Notes: generated by a model not told the origin, from the sequence alone. DNA of 64,000 nt from Brachycybe producta (GCA_036925085.1 JAUPFP010000013.1:124001-188000); one strand, 5' to 3'; counted from the stretch's first letter, positions 1 to 9,760 are shown. Program-made: numbers and translations.

Positions 1-358
1 TTGTCTTAAAGCATATTCATAATGTTACTAGCAAGGCGGTGCAAATGCGTCGTTTTTGTCAACGATCATTGGGTACTTGCTCTGAGCAAGTTAAAATTGT
101 TGCTTACAATGCGCTGATTTGAACTCATCTTGACAGTGGCGTAGCTAGCAGGGGTGGAAAAAACCCGGGCTTTTTTAAAAAAAACCCAACCCACTGGGGT
201 TTTTTGGGTTTTTTTGGGGTTCTTTTGGGTTTATTTGGTTTTTTTTGGGGGTTGTCATTCGTTTTATTTTTTTATATTTTTTCTATAGAAAAATAGTTTA
301 AATAGTTTTTATATTTTGAACTTTTGTACTTTTAATTTTACTTTGTGTATATTATAAA

Positions 359-735
359 CTAGTGGGGTAACCCGTCATAAATGACGGGAGCAAAATTAAC
401 AGGCAATTGTGCGCATGCGCGTCGTTTTTTTCCTTTTTTTACTCCTTTCATTTCAATTTTCGTCACCCCCTCCCACTTTTTTCTCTCCCCCTCTACACTT
501 TTCAACCTTTTCCCCTCTCCAATTTAATATCATGGGGTTCTTGGATGTGAAGGGTGCAACATATAGTTGACCTTGAGAAAGAAAAAAATGGTTCATTTAT
601 TCAAATTTTTATAAATTCCGATGTGCTTTAATGGTTGTACAGCGTTATCACAGAAAGAAAGAAAGATATACATGTAGAAAGACACAGAGACACAGACCTG
701 GCAAAATATATATATAATTATTATGGACTGACAGT
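359..735 (-). mobile_element. Helitron-like non-autonomous fragment (3' end at left)
   Basis: Read on the minus strand, this block ends with a hairpin (CCCGTCAT/ATGACGGG), a short spacer TTACCCCA and then CTAG, the arrangement expected for a Helitron 3' terminus. The C/T-rich body at 420-530 and the ATTCCGATGTGC block at about 616-630 recur at 19830-20150, where the order of the two blocks is swapped. The 5' end is not determined. No Rep/helicase coding sequence is seen. Confidence 0.45.
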
Positions 736-1014
736 GATTTTTCTTGTATATTGTGTTTGTAATTGATATTAAAAATAAATGTCTGATGTAACCACTCATT
801 TTGCACAGTTATTATGTTTTAAGAGTGGTCATAAGATGGGGCTAAACTAAATAAAACATTCGAATTTTTTGGTTGATTTTATTCCTGCATTTTTTTTTAG
901 CTTTTTGTAGTTTATTATTATAAAAGTTGGGGTATTGCATGGGTTTTTTGGTTTTTTTAAGGTGGGTCGGACCCTCTTTTGCCAACCCTGGTAGGTTGTG
1001 CCCCCCCGCCACTT

Positions 1015-1465
1015 AAAACTTTGCGTCCCCTTACCTCCCTGTCCACACAGCCCTCATACTGGGTGGGGTGCTATTTTGATGAATGGCGGAACTGGTCTGA
1101 ACAACAGTAGGAACAGTCGGAAGGTTAGAAAATGAAGCTTGTTGCAGGGGATTTGGGGGACGCAGCCCCCCATTTTTTTAAAAAAATTATTAGAACAAAT
1201 TTGTCCATTGTTCCAACCGTTCCTCCCATTAATCAAATAAGAGAACAGTCGAACAATGGACTAATTCGATTTAATAATTCTTTAAAAACTGGAGGCTGCG
1301 CCCCCAACCACCCTGCAGCAAGCTTAATTTTACTAAACCTAACCTTCCGACTGTTCCTACTATTTTTCCGACTATTCCTACCGTTGTTCCGACCGTTCCT
1401 CTGCCGTGCCCATTGATCTCTATGAACATTTACTGGTGCAAGTATGTAATTTTTACAAGTAAATA
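1015..1465. repeat. Foldback repeat with GGAACAGTCGGAAGG-type inverted arms
   Basis: The left half carries GGAACAGTCGGAAGGTTA and CGCAGCCCCCCA. The right half carries their reverse complements (TAACCTTCCGACTGTTCC and a GGCTGCGCCCCC variant), so the unit folds back on itself. The same unit occurs at 7661-8107 and 16193-16639, and a more diverged copy lies at about 10290-10625. Small open frames inside it have no recognisable product and are shadows of the repeat. Confidence 0.65.
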
Positions 1466-2044
1466 TTAAATGAAAGTCGATTTATTTTGGAAATTAACTG
1501 AATAAATTAAGCGAGTGATTCGGAATCACTCAATTAATTCAATTATTTTTGAAAATACATAACGTTCATTTCGTTTTTTGCACCAGCAAACCTCCTGCGC
1601 CTCCCCCCCCTACAGTTGCGGGTCTTGTGGTTGGCTAGCTACGCCCCTGCATCTTGAGTATTGCTGCAGTGTGTGGAATTTCCAATATGTAGCATTAACT
1701 GCTGTAGTGGAAATGGTGCAGCGTATTGCAGCGAGATTTGTCTGCAGCAGATATAAATTTACGGACAATGTTATTGAAATGCTGGTGGGACTTCATTTGG
1801 ATAGTTTAGCTCATCATAGATCAGAAATTAGTTTATGTATTTCTTAAGAAAATTATACGTGGTCAATGTCCCAAACCACAATCTAGTGATATATGTAAAG
1901 CTTTGTATGTGTGAATAACTAACTATAAGCTAATCTGAATTTGTATGAGAATTAGAAAAACGAGTGAATGATGAGAGCTGGGCCATTAGGCTAAGTACAT
2001 GCTGAAGCGTATGGGGCCCTCAAAATGCTAATGGGCCCAGTGCA

Positions 2045-2570
2045 AATAGATGTTTATTTTTCTTTTATTCCCCCGGACGGCGCCACTGCAGTGGCTAATG
2101 CTAAGCTTCATTAGATGTTTTAAAAAATATTTAGACGAAATAACGTTAAGCAAACTTTTTTTTAGAAAGAACATTAAGAACAAATTGAAATTGTTTTTAA
2201 AATCGTTTTCAGAATGTAAAAAAATAAGCTGAAAGTTTATTTGTGACATTATTTTAAAAAATAAACATTTTATAGCAGTTTGAAAATGACCCATTTTTTC
2301 ATAGACATTTAATGAAAAACTATTTTCGCTTTTTTCAAACTGCCATAAAAAGTTTATTTTTTAAAGATACCATCATGAAAAAAAACTTTTAGCATTATCA
2401 CCGACTATTCTAGTTTCTAAAAGACTTTGATTTTTCTCGTTATGTTTCTCTTGAAAAACGTTTGCTTGAAAAATATAAAGGGAGAAGAGACCTCCTAAAG
2501 AAAAATAATGTCACTGCAGTGGTGCTATCCGAGGAGACATAACAAAATAAATATCTATAAAGTCGTCTTA
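2045..2570. repeat. Inverted-repeat element with CACTGCAGTG-containing arms
   Basis: A segment starting TGTTTATTTTTCTTTTATTC at about 2050 and containing CGCCACTGCAGTGG is matched in inverted orientation at about 2500-2565 (CACTGCAGTGGTGCTATCC, then ACATAACAAAATAAATATCT). The interior also holds a partial copy of the dispersed GTTTATTTT...CATCATGAAAA repeat (about 2333-2440). It looks like a MITE-type element, and no target duplication was established. Confidence 0.4.
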
Positions 2571-2689
2571 AGGGATTAATTCACCCTTCTAGTTTCTAAA
2601 ACACTTAACAATTTCTCTTCATTTTGCACCTGAAAGACAGAATATTCAAAGAGTTAGAGCGATGGTTACTGTAAAAGTGTAGAGACCCT

Positions 2690-3290
2690 GTTACGGATCG
2701 ACTCAGGCCTAAACTCTCTTTGTTTTGGGGAAAAATTGTCACTTCTTCACCTGTAAAAGTCATCTATGGTTTTTACATCACTGGATAGGAAATGTAATGA
2801 ACTTTTACATAGCATAATTAGTTTTTTTGTAGGTGGACCACCACAGGGTGAAAATCGGGGTCAAAGGTCACCCAAATTGGTTTTTTCGAAGTTTAGGCTA
2901 ATTTTTTTTTATTATGTTGCAGTCATGGTTAAATAAAAGTAATAGTGGAACATACTAGAGTAGACCCAAAAAATATGAACCCTGACCTTTGACCTCAACA
3001 TGGCCTAAAGCGGGTTCAAATTTGACCAAAATGCTAAAAATTGAACGTGTAATATGACACCCTAAATTTTAAAATAATGAAAAGATGATTATGTACTCTT
3101 TTCCTCCCACTGTTAAGACGTTTATTTTGAGCTATCAATCATTGTTCTATCTTTAGTAGTTTTGGAGTTAGCATTTTTTGAATTTGCATCATTTTCAGCA
3201 AACCAGTGAAACTTCGAAGGACCTCCAAAAATTATGGCCTGATTTAAAAACAAAAAAAGTTAGAGTATTTTTTTATGTGCCAGTTGTGTT
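2690..3290. other. No gene recognised
   Basis: This stretch contains no ORF of note, no terminal inverted repeat that I could pair and no RNA gene. It is moderately AT-rich single-copy-looking sequence. A GGGTGAAAATCGGGGTCAAAGG tract near 2848 does not recur elsewhere in the window. Confidence 0.4.
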
Positions 3291-3298
3291 GTGATTTT

Positions 3299-4139
3299 TT
3301 AAATTAATATCTGAGATGACTGAGCAACACCTTTGGGTGAATTAGTGAGGAATAGCTCCTTAACATTTTTAAGCAGATGATAGAAAGCTCTTGTCCTAAA
3401 CACATTGCAATTGTTATTGGTTTTATTTAGAGATCTACATGTATTTGGATTTTGACAATGCATTTTACATGTTGCAATAAGACTTTTGTTCCTATGTAAC
3501 AGGCCTTCTTGGCTGCTTGCAGAGTCATTTTTTAAATTAAAATTAAAATTAATGATCAACAGTACAAGTTTTTTTAAACAAATGTTTTTATTATTGCAGA
3601 AAATGGAAGAACAACCCAGAAAACTACAAGAGAAAGTCCATATAAAAAGAAGGTAACCCGTGAAGAGGTATGTGTGCTGACATTGAGTAGTTGTAGACGG
3701 AGCTTCCACAGTCGTGCCATTCAACAGATTGTCAGGAACGTCGTAATGGTACAGATTAAATGGTTTGATGATAGAAGCAGAAATTGCCTATTCATTAACA
3801 AATTTGTATATATTTTAGTACATACCTAATGTATATGATTTTAAAACAATTTGGCAGTAAATTAGTTCACAATAATTAAATTTACAAATTGAAACATTTG
3901 ATTAAAAAAATAAGTTCGAATTTCAAATGAAATTCATTGCAATCTTCACTCAGCATAATATATTGTTTTGATTACTTACGCTCATACATTGTTTATATTG
4001 AAATTCATTAAAAGAAAATCTTAAATTTAAAAAAAATGTAAATAAGATTTAACAAAAAAAAATAAAAAAGTTTCGATCTAATTAACGATTGATAAGAAGG
4101 AATTTAACGGCAAAAACCAAGACGGATAAGAATTTAATT
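3299..4139 (-). pseudogene. Secreted-peptide family copy D (broken)
   Basis: Exon 1 remnant at 4105-4139 still reads KFLSVLVFAV, but the start codon is ATT instead of ATG and the splice donor is deleted. Exon 2 begins at 3787 after TAG (acceptor) and reads AISASIIK, then skips the EERLDRREP segment found in other members. It then matches copy A again at DVPDNxLNGTTV and runs on through the ancestral 3' UTR to 3299. The 3' UTR block GGTTACCTTCTTT is conserved at about 3647-3660. With no start and no donor this is a pseudogene. Confidence 0.7.
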
Positions 4140-4449
4140 TTGAAATATTCTTGCTGTAATTTTGTCTGAAATTCTGAATTCAATTTACAAACTTGTTTCT
4201 CAATTTCAAGTGATGAACTATTGAAATATGGGGTCCATTTTATACTAAATTTATGTTAATTCGCCAGAAATAATTAACTTTAATTTTATGACTTTGAAAT
4301 GATTTTTTTGTCGTTCAATTTTGTTAAAAAATATTTATCTTTTTTTTTTTACAATAGTCAACGTTTAATTAAAACAGAATTAGCAGATGAAACAACTGTG
4401 ACTTTCATTTAATTATACATAAAAAACTGTTTGCGAACAAGTGCAGCTC

Positions 4450-5290
4450 TCATTATTTCAATTTTAGACATTTGCTCTAAAGCCATTTGCCATAAAATCA
4501 TTTGCCCTAAAGGAACATTTTCAATAAAGACACTTGCCTTAAAGGAACATTTGCCCTAAAGGTACATTTGCCCTAAAACCATTTGCCTTAAAGGACATTT
4601 GCCATAAAACCAATTTTTTGTTCTCTCTTTTCATACGGTTTAGTGTTTTTTGGCAGAGTATGTTAAATAGGGCAAATTTCCCTTTAATGCATCTCGGTAC
4701 CGGGTTATTAATGGCATTAATGGGGTTTTAGTTTCAAACATTCTTTTAGGGCAATTTGGTTTTAGGGCAAATGTCCCTTTAGGGCAAATGGTTTTTGTTT
4801 TAAATATCCTTTTAGGGCAAATGATGTTAGGGTAAATGTCCCTTTAGGGCAAATGGTTTTAGTTTCAAACATTCTTTCAGGGCAAATGGTTTTAGTTTCA
4901 AACATTCTTTCAGGGCAAATGGTTTTAGGGCAAATAGTTTTAGTTTCAAACATCCTTTTAGGGCAAATAGTTTTAGGGCAAATGTCCCTTTAGGGCAAAT
5001 GGTTTTAGTTTGAAACATCCTTTTAGGGCAAATGTCCCTTTAGGGCAAATGGTTTTAGTTTGAAACATCCTTTTAGGGCAAATGGTTTTAGTTTGAAACA
5101 TCCTTTTAGGGCAAATGGTTTTTGGGCAAATGTCCCTTTAGAGCAAATGGTTTTTGGGCAAATGTCTCTTTAGGGCAGATGGTTTTAGTTTCAAACATTC
5201 TTTTAGGGCAAATGTATTTTTAGGGCAAATGATTTTAGTTTCGAACATTCTTTTAGGGCAAATGGTTTTAGAGCAAATGTCCCACACCCA
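4450..5290. repeat. Minisatellite of (TTTAGGGCAAATG) units in inverted halves
   Basis: From about 4740 to 5280 the sequence is a tandem array built on TTTAGGGCAAATGGTTTTAG and TTTAGGGCAAATGTCCC variants. From about 4465 to 4610 the same units occur on the opposite strand (CATTTGCCCTAAAGG). A non-repetitive spacer lies at about 4611-4735, so the whole block can fold back. A shorter, more diverged array is at about 18755-18920. Apparent ORFs with FALK/CLKLKP-type repeats in it are artefacts of the repeat. Confidence 0.8.
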
Positions 5291-5294
5291 TCAA

Positions 5295-5634
5295 CGTTAT
5301 GTTGCGCTCTCCTTATCCAAGAAACCAAACAATATTTTTGCATGCATATGTGCTTGACATTGCTTAATGCTGCATGTGGACTTTTATGTTCCTCTGCCAT
5401 ATGCCTATTTGGCTGCTAGCAGAGTACTAATTGTAACTTTAACTAAGGTGCTTATAAAAAAAATGCAAGTGGTCAAGACAATTACTTCGTGACAACCGGA
5501 CATTCACACAAAATGTCATTTATAATGAATTATTTGAATAAAATAAAGTATTTCAATAAAATAGTTAAATAGCTTTAGTAGCAAAATTAAACTAGAATTT
5601 GGCTCTCGTCATTTATGACTGGTTACCCCACTAG
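5295..5634 (+). mobile_element. Helitron-like fragment ending CTAG
   Basis: The block ends GTCATTTATGACTGGTTACCCCA-CTAG and is followed by T. This is a degenerate hairpin plus CTAG terminus like the copy at 359-735 in the other orientation. The part at about 5300-5525 is the reverse complement of 18923-19044. The last ~105 bp (5530-5634) are shared with 14072-14176 as the left edge of the 4.6-kb duplication. No coding sequence is present. Confidence 0.4.
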
Positions 5635-5699
5635 TAATAATAATAATAATATGCTTAATTTTTAAATGATAAAGCTCATAAATTTAAAAATAATAATTT

Positions 5700-6480
5700 T
5701 GTGACAAGGCTGGCCCTTTAGCACTGCCCATTTGGGGTGGTGCGGGCTGCAGACCAGCCCCTGATTTTACCAGTCGCGACATCTTGTATTGTCCTGGTCA
5801 TTTTTACCGAGCACTACAGTCTTTCGATGAACAGCTAAATCCTTAAAAAGCCCACAAAAAGACTTTGTCTCTTTAGGCCAGGGCTGCCGGTGGCCCTCTT
5901 TGCTTCTGAGGGTCTCCGGAACACTCTCAGCCCTGTCCTGCGAATCTTTTGTACAGTTGCATAACCACTCCAATGGTCCTGTGGTCCTCTTTAGCCAGTT
6001 TGAAGGCGCCGAGCAGACGGATATTCTATTCATTTTACATAGTTGTGCATATACAATTGGTGATACAATTCTTAATTAAACACTTGAGTGTAACATTGGT
6101 TCTAAGTTCAGAATTGCTCTTCGAATTCTCTACTCGAATTTTCTCCTTGATCAGAAACTCTCTAGATCGAACTCTATCTCTCAACTCTTGAACTGTCCTT
6201 AAACATAAGTGGCATGGCACTTTCTTTCGGTCTCAAGAGAGGGGCAACTGTCCCCTCAGGGTTCAATGAGTGGCCAACTGGGCCAATGATTGCCCTGGGC
6301 TGAGAATATTACCTTTTAAAGAAAGGCCTTTTTGGCACTCTTTTCCCAATTTCTCACAGTTCAACTTGGTTCCTCGAATTCACTAAGAATTCGGGCCACC
6401 CAAGTCTGGACGTCTGTGCACAATGGGGTGCCATACTGAAAGAAAGGAATTTCTACAGGGTGTTCCACTAGTATGCAGAT
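5700..6480 (-). pseudogene. Degenerate coding remnant, probably retroelement-derived
   Basis: This GC-richer stretch reads on the minus strand as fragments such as VPCHLCLRTVQELRDRVRS and NWLKRTTGPLEWLCNC, separated by stops and frame changes. Composition unlike the flanks suggests an old coding sequence, possibly from a retroelement, but I do not recognise a diagnostic domain. An identical copy lies at 14242-15022 inside the duplication. It ends about 150 bp upstream of the promoter of copy A. Confidence 0.3.
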
Positions 6481-6639
6481 ACAGGGTGTCACAAATTATA
6501 ATTAAGTTACTACCATCTGTTAATTCGTTTTTAAATAAATGTTGACTGTATTAAAAGATAAATATTTTTAACAAAATTGAACAAAAGAACATTCAATAAA
6601 ATTCAAGTGTTTTATTTAGGCGAATCAACATAAATTTCG

Positions 6640-6646
6640 TATAAAA
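6640..6646 (+). promoter_or_regulatory. TATA box of secreted-peptide gene A
   Basis: TATAAAA lies 92 bp upstream of the ATG in the context TTTCGTATAAAATGGAACC. The same context is kept upstream of other members: about 12362-12376 (minus), 15182-15188, 21518-21526, 24908-24915 and about 27817-27832 (minus). The sequence from the TATA box through the 5' UTR is also conserved between members, so transcription probably starts about 30 bp downstream. Confidence 0.6.
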
Positions 6647-6737
6647 TGGAACCGATAATTCAACTGTTCCTCACTTGAAATCGAGAAAGAAGTTCGTAAA
6701 TTGTATTCAGACAGAATTACAGGAAGAATATTTCAAA

Positions 6738-7250
6738 ATGAAATTCTTAACCGTCTTGGTTCTTGCCGTTCTCATCGTCGTAAGTTATATTCTTAAATTG
6801 CTTCTTATCAATTTTTAATTAGATGGGACTTTTTTATTTTTGTTAAATCTTATTTAACTATTAAATTTAAGATTTTTGAATGAATTTCAGTAAAAACAAT
6901 GTACGAGCGTAAGTAATCAAAACAATAAATAATTATGCTGAGTGAAGATTGCAATGAATTTCATTGGAAATTCAACTTTTTTAATCAAATGTTTCAATTT
7001 GTAAATGAAATTATTGTGAATTAAGTTAAAGCCAACCTGTTGTAAAATTATAGAAGTATTTACTAAAATATATACGAATTTGTTTAATAAATAGGCAATT
7101 TCTGCTGCTGTCATCAACGAGGAAAGATTAGACCGCAGAGAACCTAAATTTATACTACTCGACGTTCCCGACAATGAGTTGAATGGCACCACTGTACCAG
7201 ATCAGACTACAACTACTATTATTCCGATTGCAAAAAAGACCTTATTATAA
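6738..7250 (+). CDS. Secreted-peptide family copy A (65 aa, two exons)
   Basis: Exon 1 (6738-6779) encodes MKFLTVLVLAVLIV and is followed by the donor GTAAGT. Exon 2 (7095-7250) follows the acceptor ATAG and encodes AISAAVINEERLDRREPKF..., ending in TAA. The intron is phase 0 and 315 bp. The product is a 65-residue preprotein with a typical hydrophobic signal peptide, probably cleaved near ISAA, so it should be secreted. The mature part has no cysteine, contains RLDRR (a possible furin-type RxxR site) and ends in a Thr-rich tail (TTVPDQTTTTIIP). I do not recognise the family. Promoter, 5' UTR, splice sites and 3' UTR are shared with the other members, which supports a real gene. Copy B is its duplicate. 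Confidence 0.75.
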
Positions 7251-7325
7251 TACACTGTGTCACTGTGTTTTATAATGCATAACAGTGTGTTATATAACAC
7301 AAGAGTGTATTATAACACATTCCTT
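7251..7325 (+). promoter_or_regulatory. Conserved palindromic 3' UTR segment of gene A
   Basis: Immediately after the stop codon the transcript carries inverted copies of TATAATACAC/GTGTTATA motifs. Related sequence follows the stop codons of copies B, C, E and F. It can form stem-loops in RNA. A further conserved 3' UTR block, GGTTACCTTCTTT, lies at about 7370-7382, and an AATAAA-type signal lies near 7507. A role in mRNA stability or localisation is only an inference. Confidence 0.4.
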
Positions 7326-7660
7326 GGGATGAACATCAGTACACTGTTGCACACATACCAATCTTGACGGTTACCTTCTTTAGATATGCACTTTCTTTTG
7401 GAATTTTAAATTTAAGCTTTAACCAATAAGAATTTAATTAATTCAGTTAATAATATTAATGACCATCTTGGTTTTTTTCCTCGTTTGTTCTTTCCTTCTT
7501 GGCAATAATAAAAATATTTCTTGAAAAATAACTAATTGTTAAGTCGAACTTGTTGTTTCAGAAATCAAAGTTTTTAATTTAAGTAGTAATATGTTGGTTT
7601 CGTTGTTTGTCAGCAGATTTGGAGAGCTTTCCTTTTTTTTCGGTTTAGAAAAAAGTAAGT

Positions 7661-8107
7661 GCGTCCCCTTACCTCCCTGTCCACACAGCCCTCATACTGG
7701 GTGGGGTGCTATTTTGATGAACGGCGGAACAGGTCTGAACAACAGTAGGAACAGCCTGAAGGTTAGGAAATAAAGCTTGTTGCAGGGGGTCTGGGGGACG
7801 CAGCCCCCCATTTTTTTAAAAGAATTATTAAAACAAATTTGTCCATTGTTCCAACCGTTCCTCCCATTAATCAAATAAGAGAACAGTCGAACAATGGACT
7901 AATTCGATTTAATAATTCTTTAAAAACTGGAGGCTGCGCCCCCAACCAACCTGCACCAAGCTTAATTTAACTAAACATAACCTTCCGACTGTTCCTACTA
8001 TTTTTCCGACTATTCCTACCGTTGTTCCGACCGTTCCTCCGTCGTGCCCATTGATCTCTATGAACATTTACTGGTGCAAGTATGTGATTTTTACAAGTAA
8101 ATATTAA
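7661..8107. repeat. Foldback repeat, copy 2
   Basis: Second copy of the unit at 1015-1465, from GTGCGTCCCCTTACC to TTTACAAGTAAATATTAA, with the same inverted GGAACAG(T/C)CGGAAGG arms. Its right edge abuts CGCCCTTG-CATCTTGA. The latter is the hAT-like end plus target site seen at 1643-1657, so this locus descends from the same interrupted RT fragment. Confidence 0.6.
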
Positions 8108-8152
8108 CGCCCTTGCATCTTGAGTATTGCTGTAGTGTGTGGAATTTCCAAT

Positions 8153-8747
8153 GGGGCGACTGAATAAGCGCCAAATTGAACAAACGCCAAACTTAATAAG
8201 CGCCAAATGGAACAAACGCCAAACTGAATAACCGCCAAATTTTTGGCTTTTATTCAGTGTGGCGTTTCTTCCACTTGGTGCTTATTTAGTTTGGCGTTTG
8301 TTCCATTTGGCGCTTATTCAGTTTAGCGTTTGTTCCATTTGGCATTTATTCAGTTTGGCGTTTGTTCCATTTGGCGTTTATTCAGTTTGGCGGTTATTCA
8401 GGTTTTTTGTAAATTCTGATGGTAAAAATATTGTGAGCTTTTATAGACTGTGCAGATTTACAAACAGAACATGCTAACCTAACCTAACCTAACCAATACT
8501 AACTTAACCAATCCTAACCTAACCTAACCTAACCTAACCTAACCTAACAATGTGTTTATCACATTTTGGCGGTTATTCAGTTTGGCGCTTGTTCAGTTTG
8601 GCGTTTGTTCCATTTGGCGCTTATTCAGTTTGGCGTTTGTTCCATTTGGCTTTTATTCAGTTTGGCGTTTGTTCAATTTGGCGCTTGTTCAAATATGCAC
8701 TTATTCAATTCGGAGCTTGTTCAATTTGGCGCTTGATCAGCGCCACC
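8153..8747. mobile_element. TIR element carrying an interstitial TTAGG telomere array
   Basis: The element (595 bp) starts GGGGCGACTGAATAAGCGCC and ends GGCGCTTGATCAGCGCCACC. The ends are imperfect inverted repeats that match well over the inner AAGCGCCAAATTGAACAA. It is flanked by the exact 8-bp duplication TTTCCAAT (8145-8152 and 8748-8755). The unoccupied site exists at 1679-1686 in the paralogous RT fragment. The interior has subterminal arrays of TTTGGCGTTTGTTCCA-type units in opposite orientations on the two sides. A (CCTAA)n array lies at 8477-8549. No transposase is present. The 8-bp duplication is compatible with hAT, P or Merlin families. Confidence 0.8.
8477..8549 (-). repeat. Interstitial telomeric repeat (TTAGG)n
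   Basis: About 14 units of CCTAA with a few variants (for example CCAATACTAACTTAACC in the middle). TTAGG is the ancestral arthropod telomere unit. The array lies inside the TIR element and not at a chromosome end. Confidence 0.85.
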
Positions 8748-8959
8748 TTTCCAATATGTAGCATTAACTGATGTAGTGGAAATGGTGCAGCGTAGGGCAG
8801 CGAGATTTGTCTGCGGCAGATAGAAATTTACAGACAATGTTATTGAAATGCTGGTGGGGCTTCATTTGGATAGTTTAGCTCATCATAGATTAGAAATTAG
8901 CTTATGTATTTTTTTAAGAACGTACGTGGTCAATGTCCAAAACCACAATCTAGTGATAT

Positions 8960-9760
8960 ATGTAAAGCATCATGCTAAAAAATCATGCTTTTTAAAAAAA
9001 AAATCCAAAAAATCGGATGTATTTGATTTAAATCGGATTTTTTTATTTCTTTCAAATTTTTTTTTTTTAAATTGCTATTTTATTAACTGAAATTCTACGC
9101 ATAACAAACTGTTCAATCTATTTATTCAACGGTCAAGAAGATTATACATGTAATACTAAATTCATTTCATAAAAGAGAATCAGTTCACATCTTTTTTTTT
9201 TAAAAAAAGTAAAAAATATTCTGGTGAAAATTTCAATATGTGATTTAATTCACTTGATGTTACCAATTTTTTTTTTTAATTTAAATCATGATTTAAATAA
9301 CGTTTATTTTAATAAAAAAAATAATTATATGAAAAGCTTTTTTGTATAAATCCATCCTGGAACTTATGGCGCTGTGCATAATTCCCTTCGACCATTTGGT
9401 TTAAACTCCAATATTTGTTCAAAATAAATCTATCAGAATTAAGATTCACCTTTTTGTTGTTTAAAATTTGACTGAATTTTTTTGCATTTATATTGACCGA
9501 TTTACTTTTGTTTTTCTAAACCGTAAAAAGCAAAGCTCCCACGAAATGTGTTGACAAACAACGGAATTTCGATTTTCGAAATGTCGATTTCTGAAACAAC
9601 AACATCAACATCACAAGTTATTTTTCATGACATGTTTTTATTATTGCAAAGAAAGAAAAAACAAACAAGAAAAAACCAAGATTATCATTAATATTATATT
9701 AGCTTAATTAAAAACTTATTAATCAAAGGTTAAATTTAAAATTTGAAGAGAAAGTGCGTA
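8960..9760. other. AT-rich repeat-derived filler, no gene
   Basis: Poly-A/T tracts and short self-complementary motifs (AAATCGGAT/ATTTAAATC, ATCATGATTTAAAT) are present, and no ORF or RNA gene is recognised. The same sequence recurs at 17440-18230. At about 9640-9770 it merges into the conserved 3' UTR of copy E on the minus strand. Confidence 0.4.

Larger units (their letters stand above)
134..1649. mobile_element. hAT-like non-autonomous element with 8-bp target duplication
   Basis: The element begins CAGTGGCGTAGCTAGC and ends GGCTAGCTACGCCCCTG, an imperfect terminal inverted repeat of about 16 bp. It is flanked on both sides by the 8-bp duplication CATCTTGA (126-133 and 1650-1657). CAG...CTG ends with an 8-bp duplication are typical of hAT transposons. 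No transposase ORF is visible. The interior is composite: poly-G/T tracts near 165-250 and 940-970, a Helitron-like block from about 359, and a foldback repeat at about 1015-1465. It interrupts the reverse-transcriptase remnant around it. Confidence 0.7.
1..1920 (+). pseudogene. Non-LTR retrotransposon reverse-transcriptase remnant (CR1/Jockey-like), split by a hAT-like insertion
   Basis: Two blocks, 1-133 and 1650 to about 1920, read as the C-terminal part of a non-LTR reverse transcriptase once the intervening element is set aside. The right block contains LEYCCSVWN followed by VEMVQRIAARFV, which matches the LEYxxxVWxP...IExVQRRAxRF signature at the end of CR1/Jockey-type RT domains. The left block reads VQMRRFCQRSLGT...VKIVAYNALI, as expected just upstream, but with a stop. 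The reading is broken, so it is a fossil. Related fragments lie at about 8108-8960 and 16640-17440. The family call rests on remembered motifs, so the clade is uncertain. Confidence 0.6.
8108..8960 (+). pseudogene. RT remnant, copy 2, split by the TTAGG-carrying element
   Basis: CATCTTGAGTATTGCTG at the left edge and ATATGTAGCATTAACTG after the insertion (8756 onward) rejoin to the same RT C-terminal sequence found uninterrupted at 1650-1920. Beyond that the frame reads MVQRRAARFVCGR with a stop, then an MLVGLHLDSLAHH fragment. It is non-functional. Confidence 0.6.

Noticed and set aside
4762-5018. ORFs with FALKxCLKLKP repeats
   Set aside because: These are translations of the GGGCAAATG minisatellite. 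No start or splice support.
8477-8549. Chromosome end or fusion point suggested by TTAGG repeats
   Set aside because: The array is inside a TIR element with an exact target duplication and has coding sequence and repeats on both sides.
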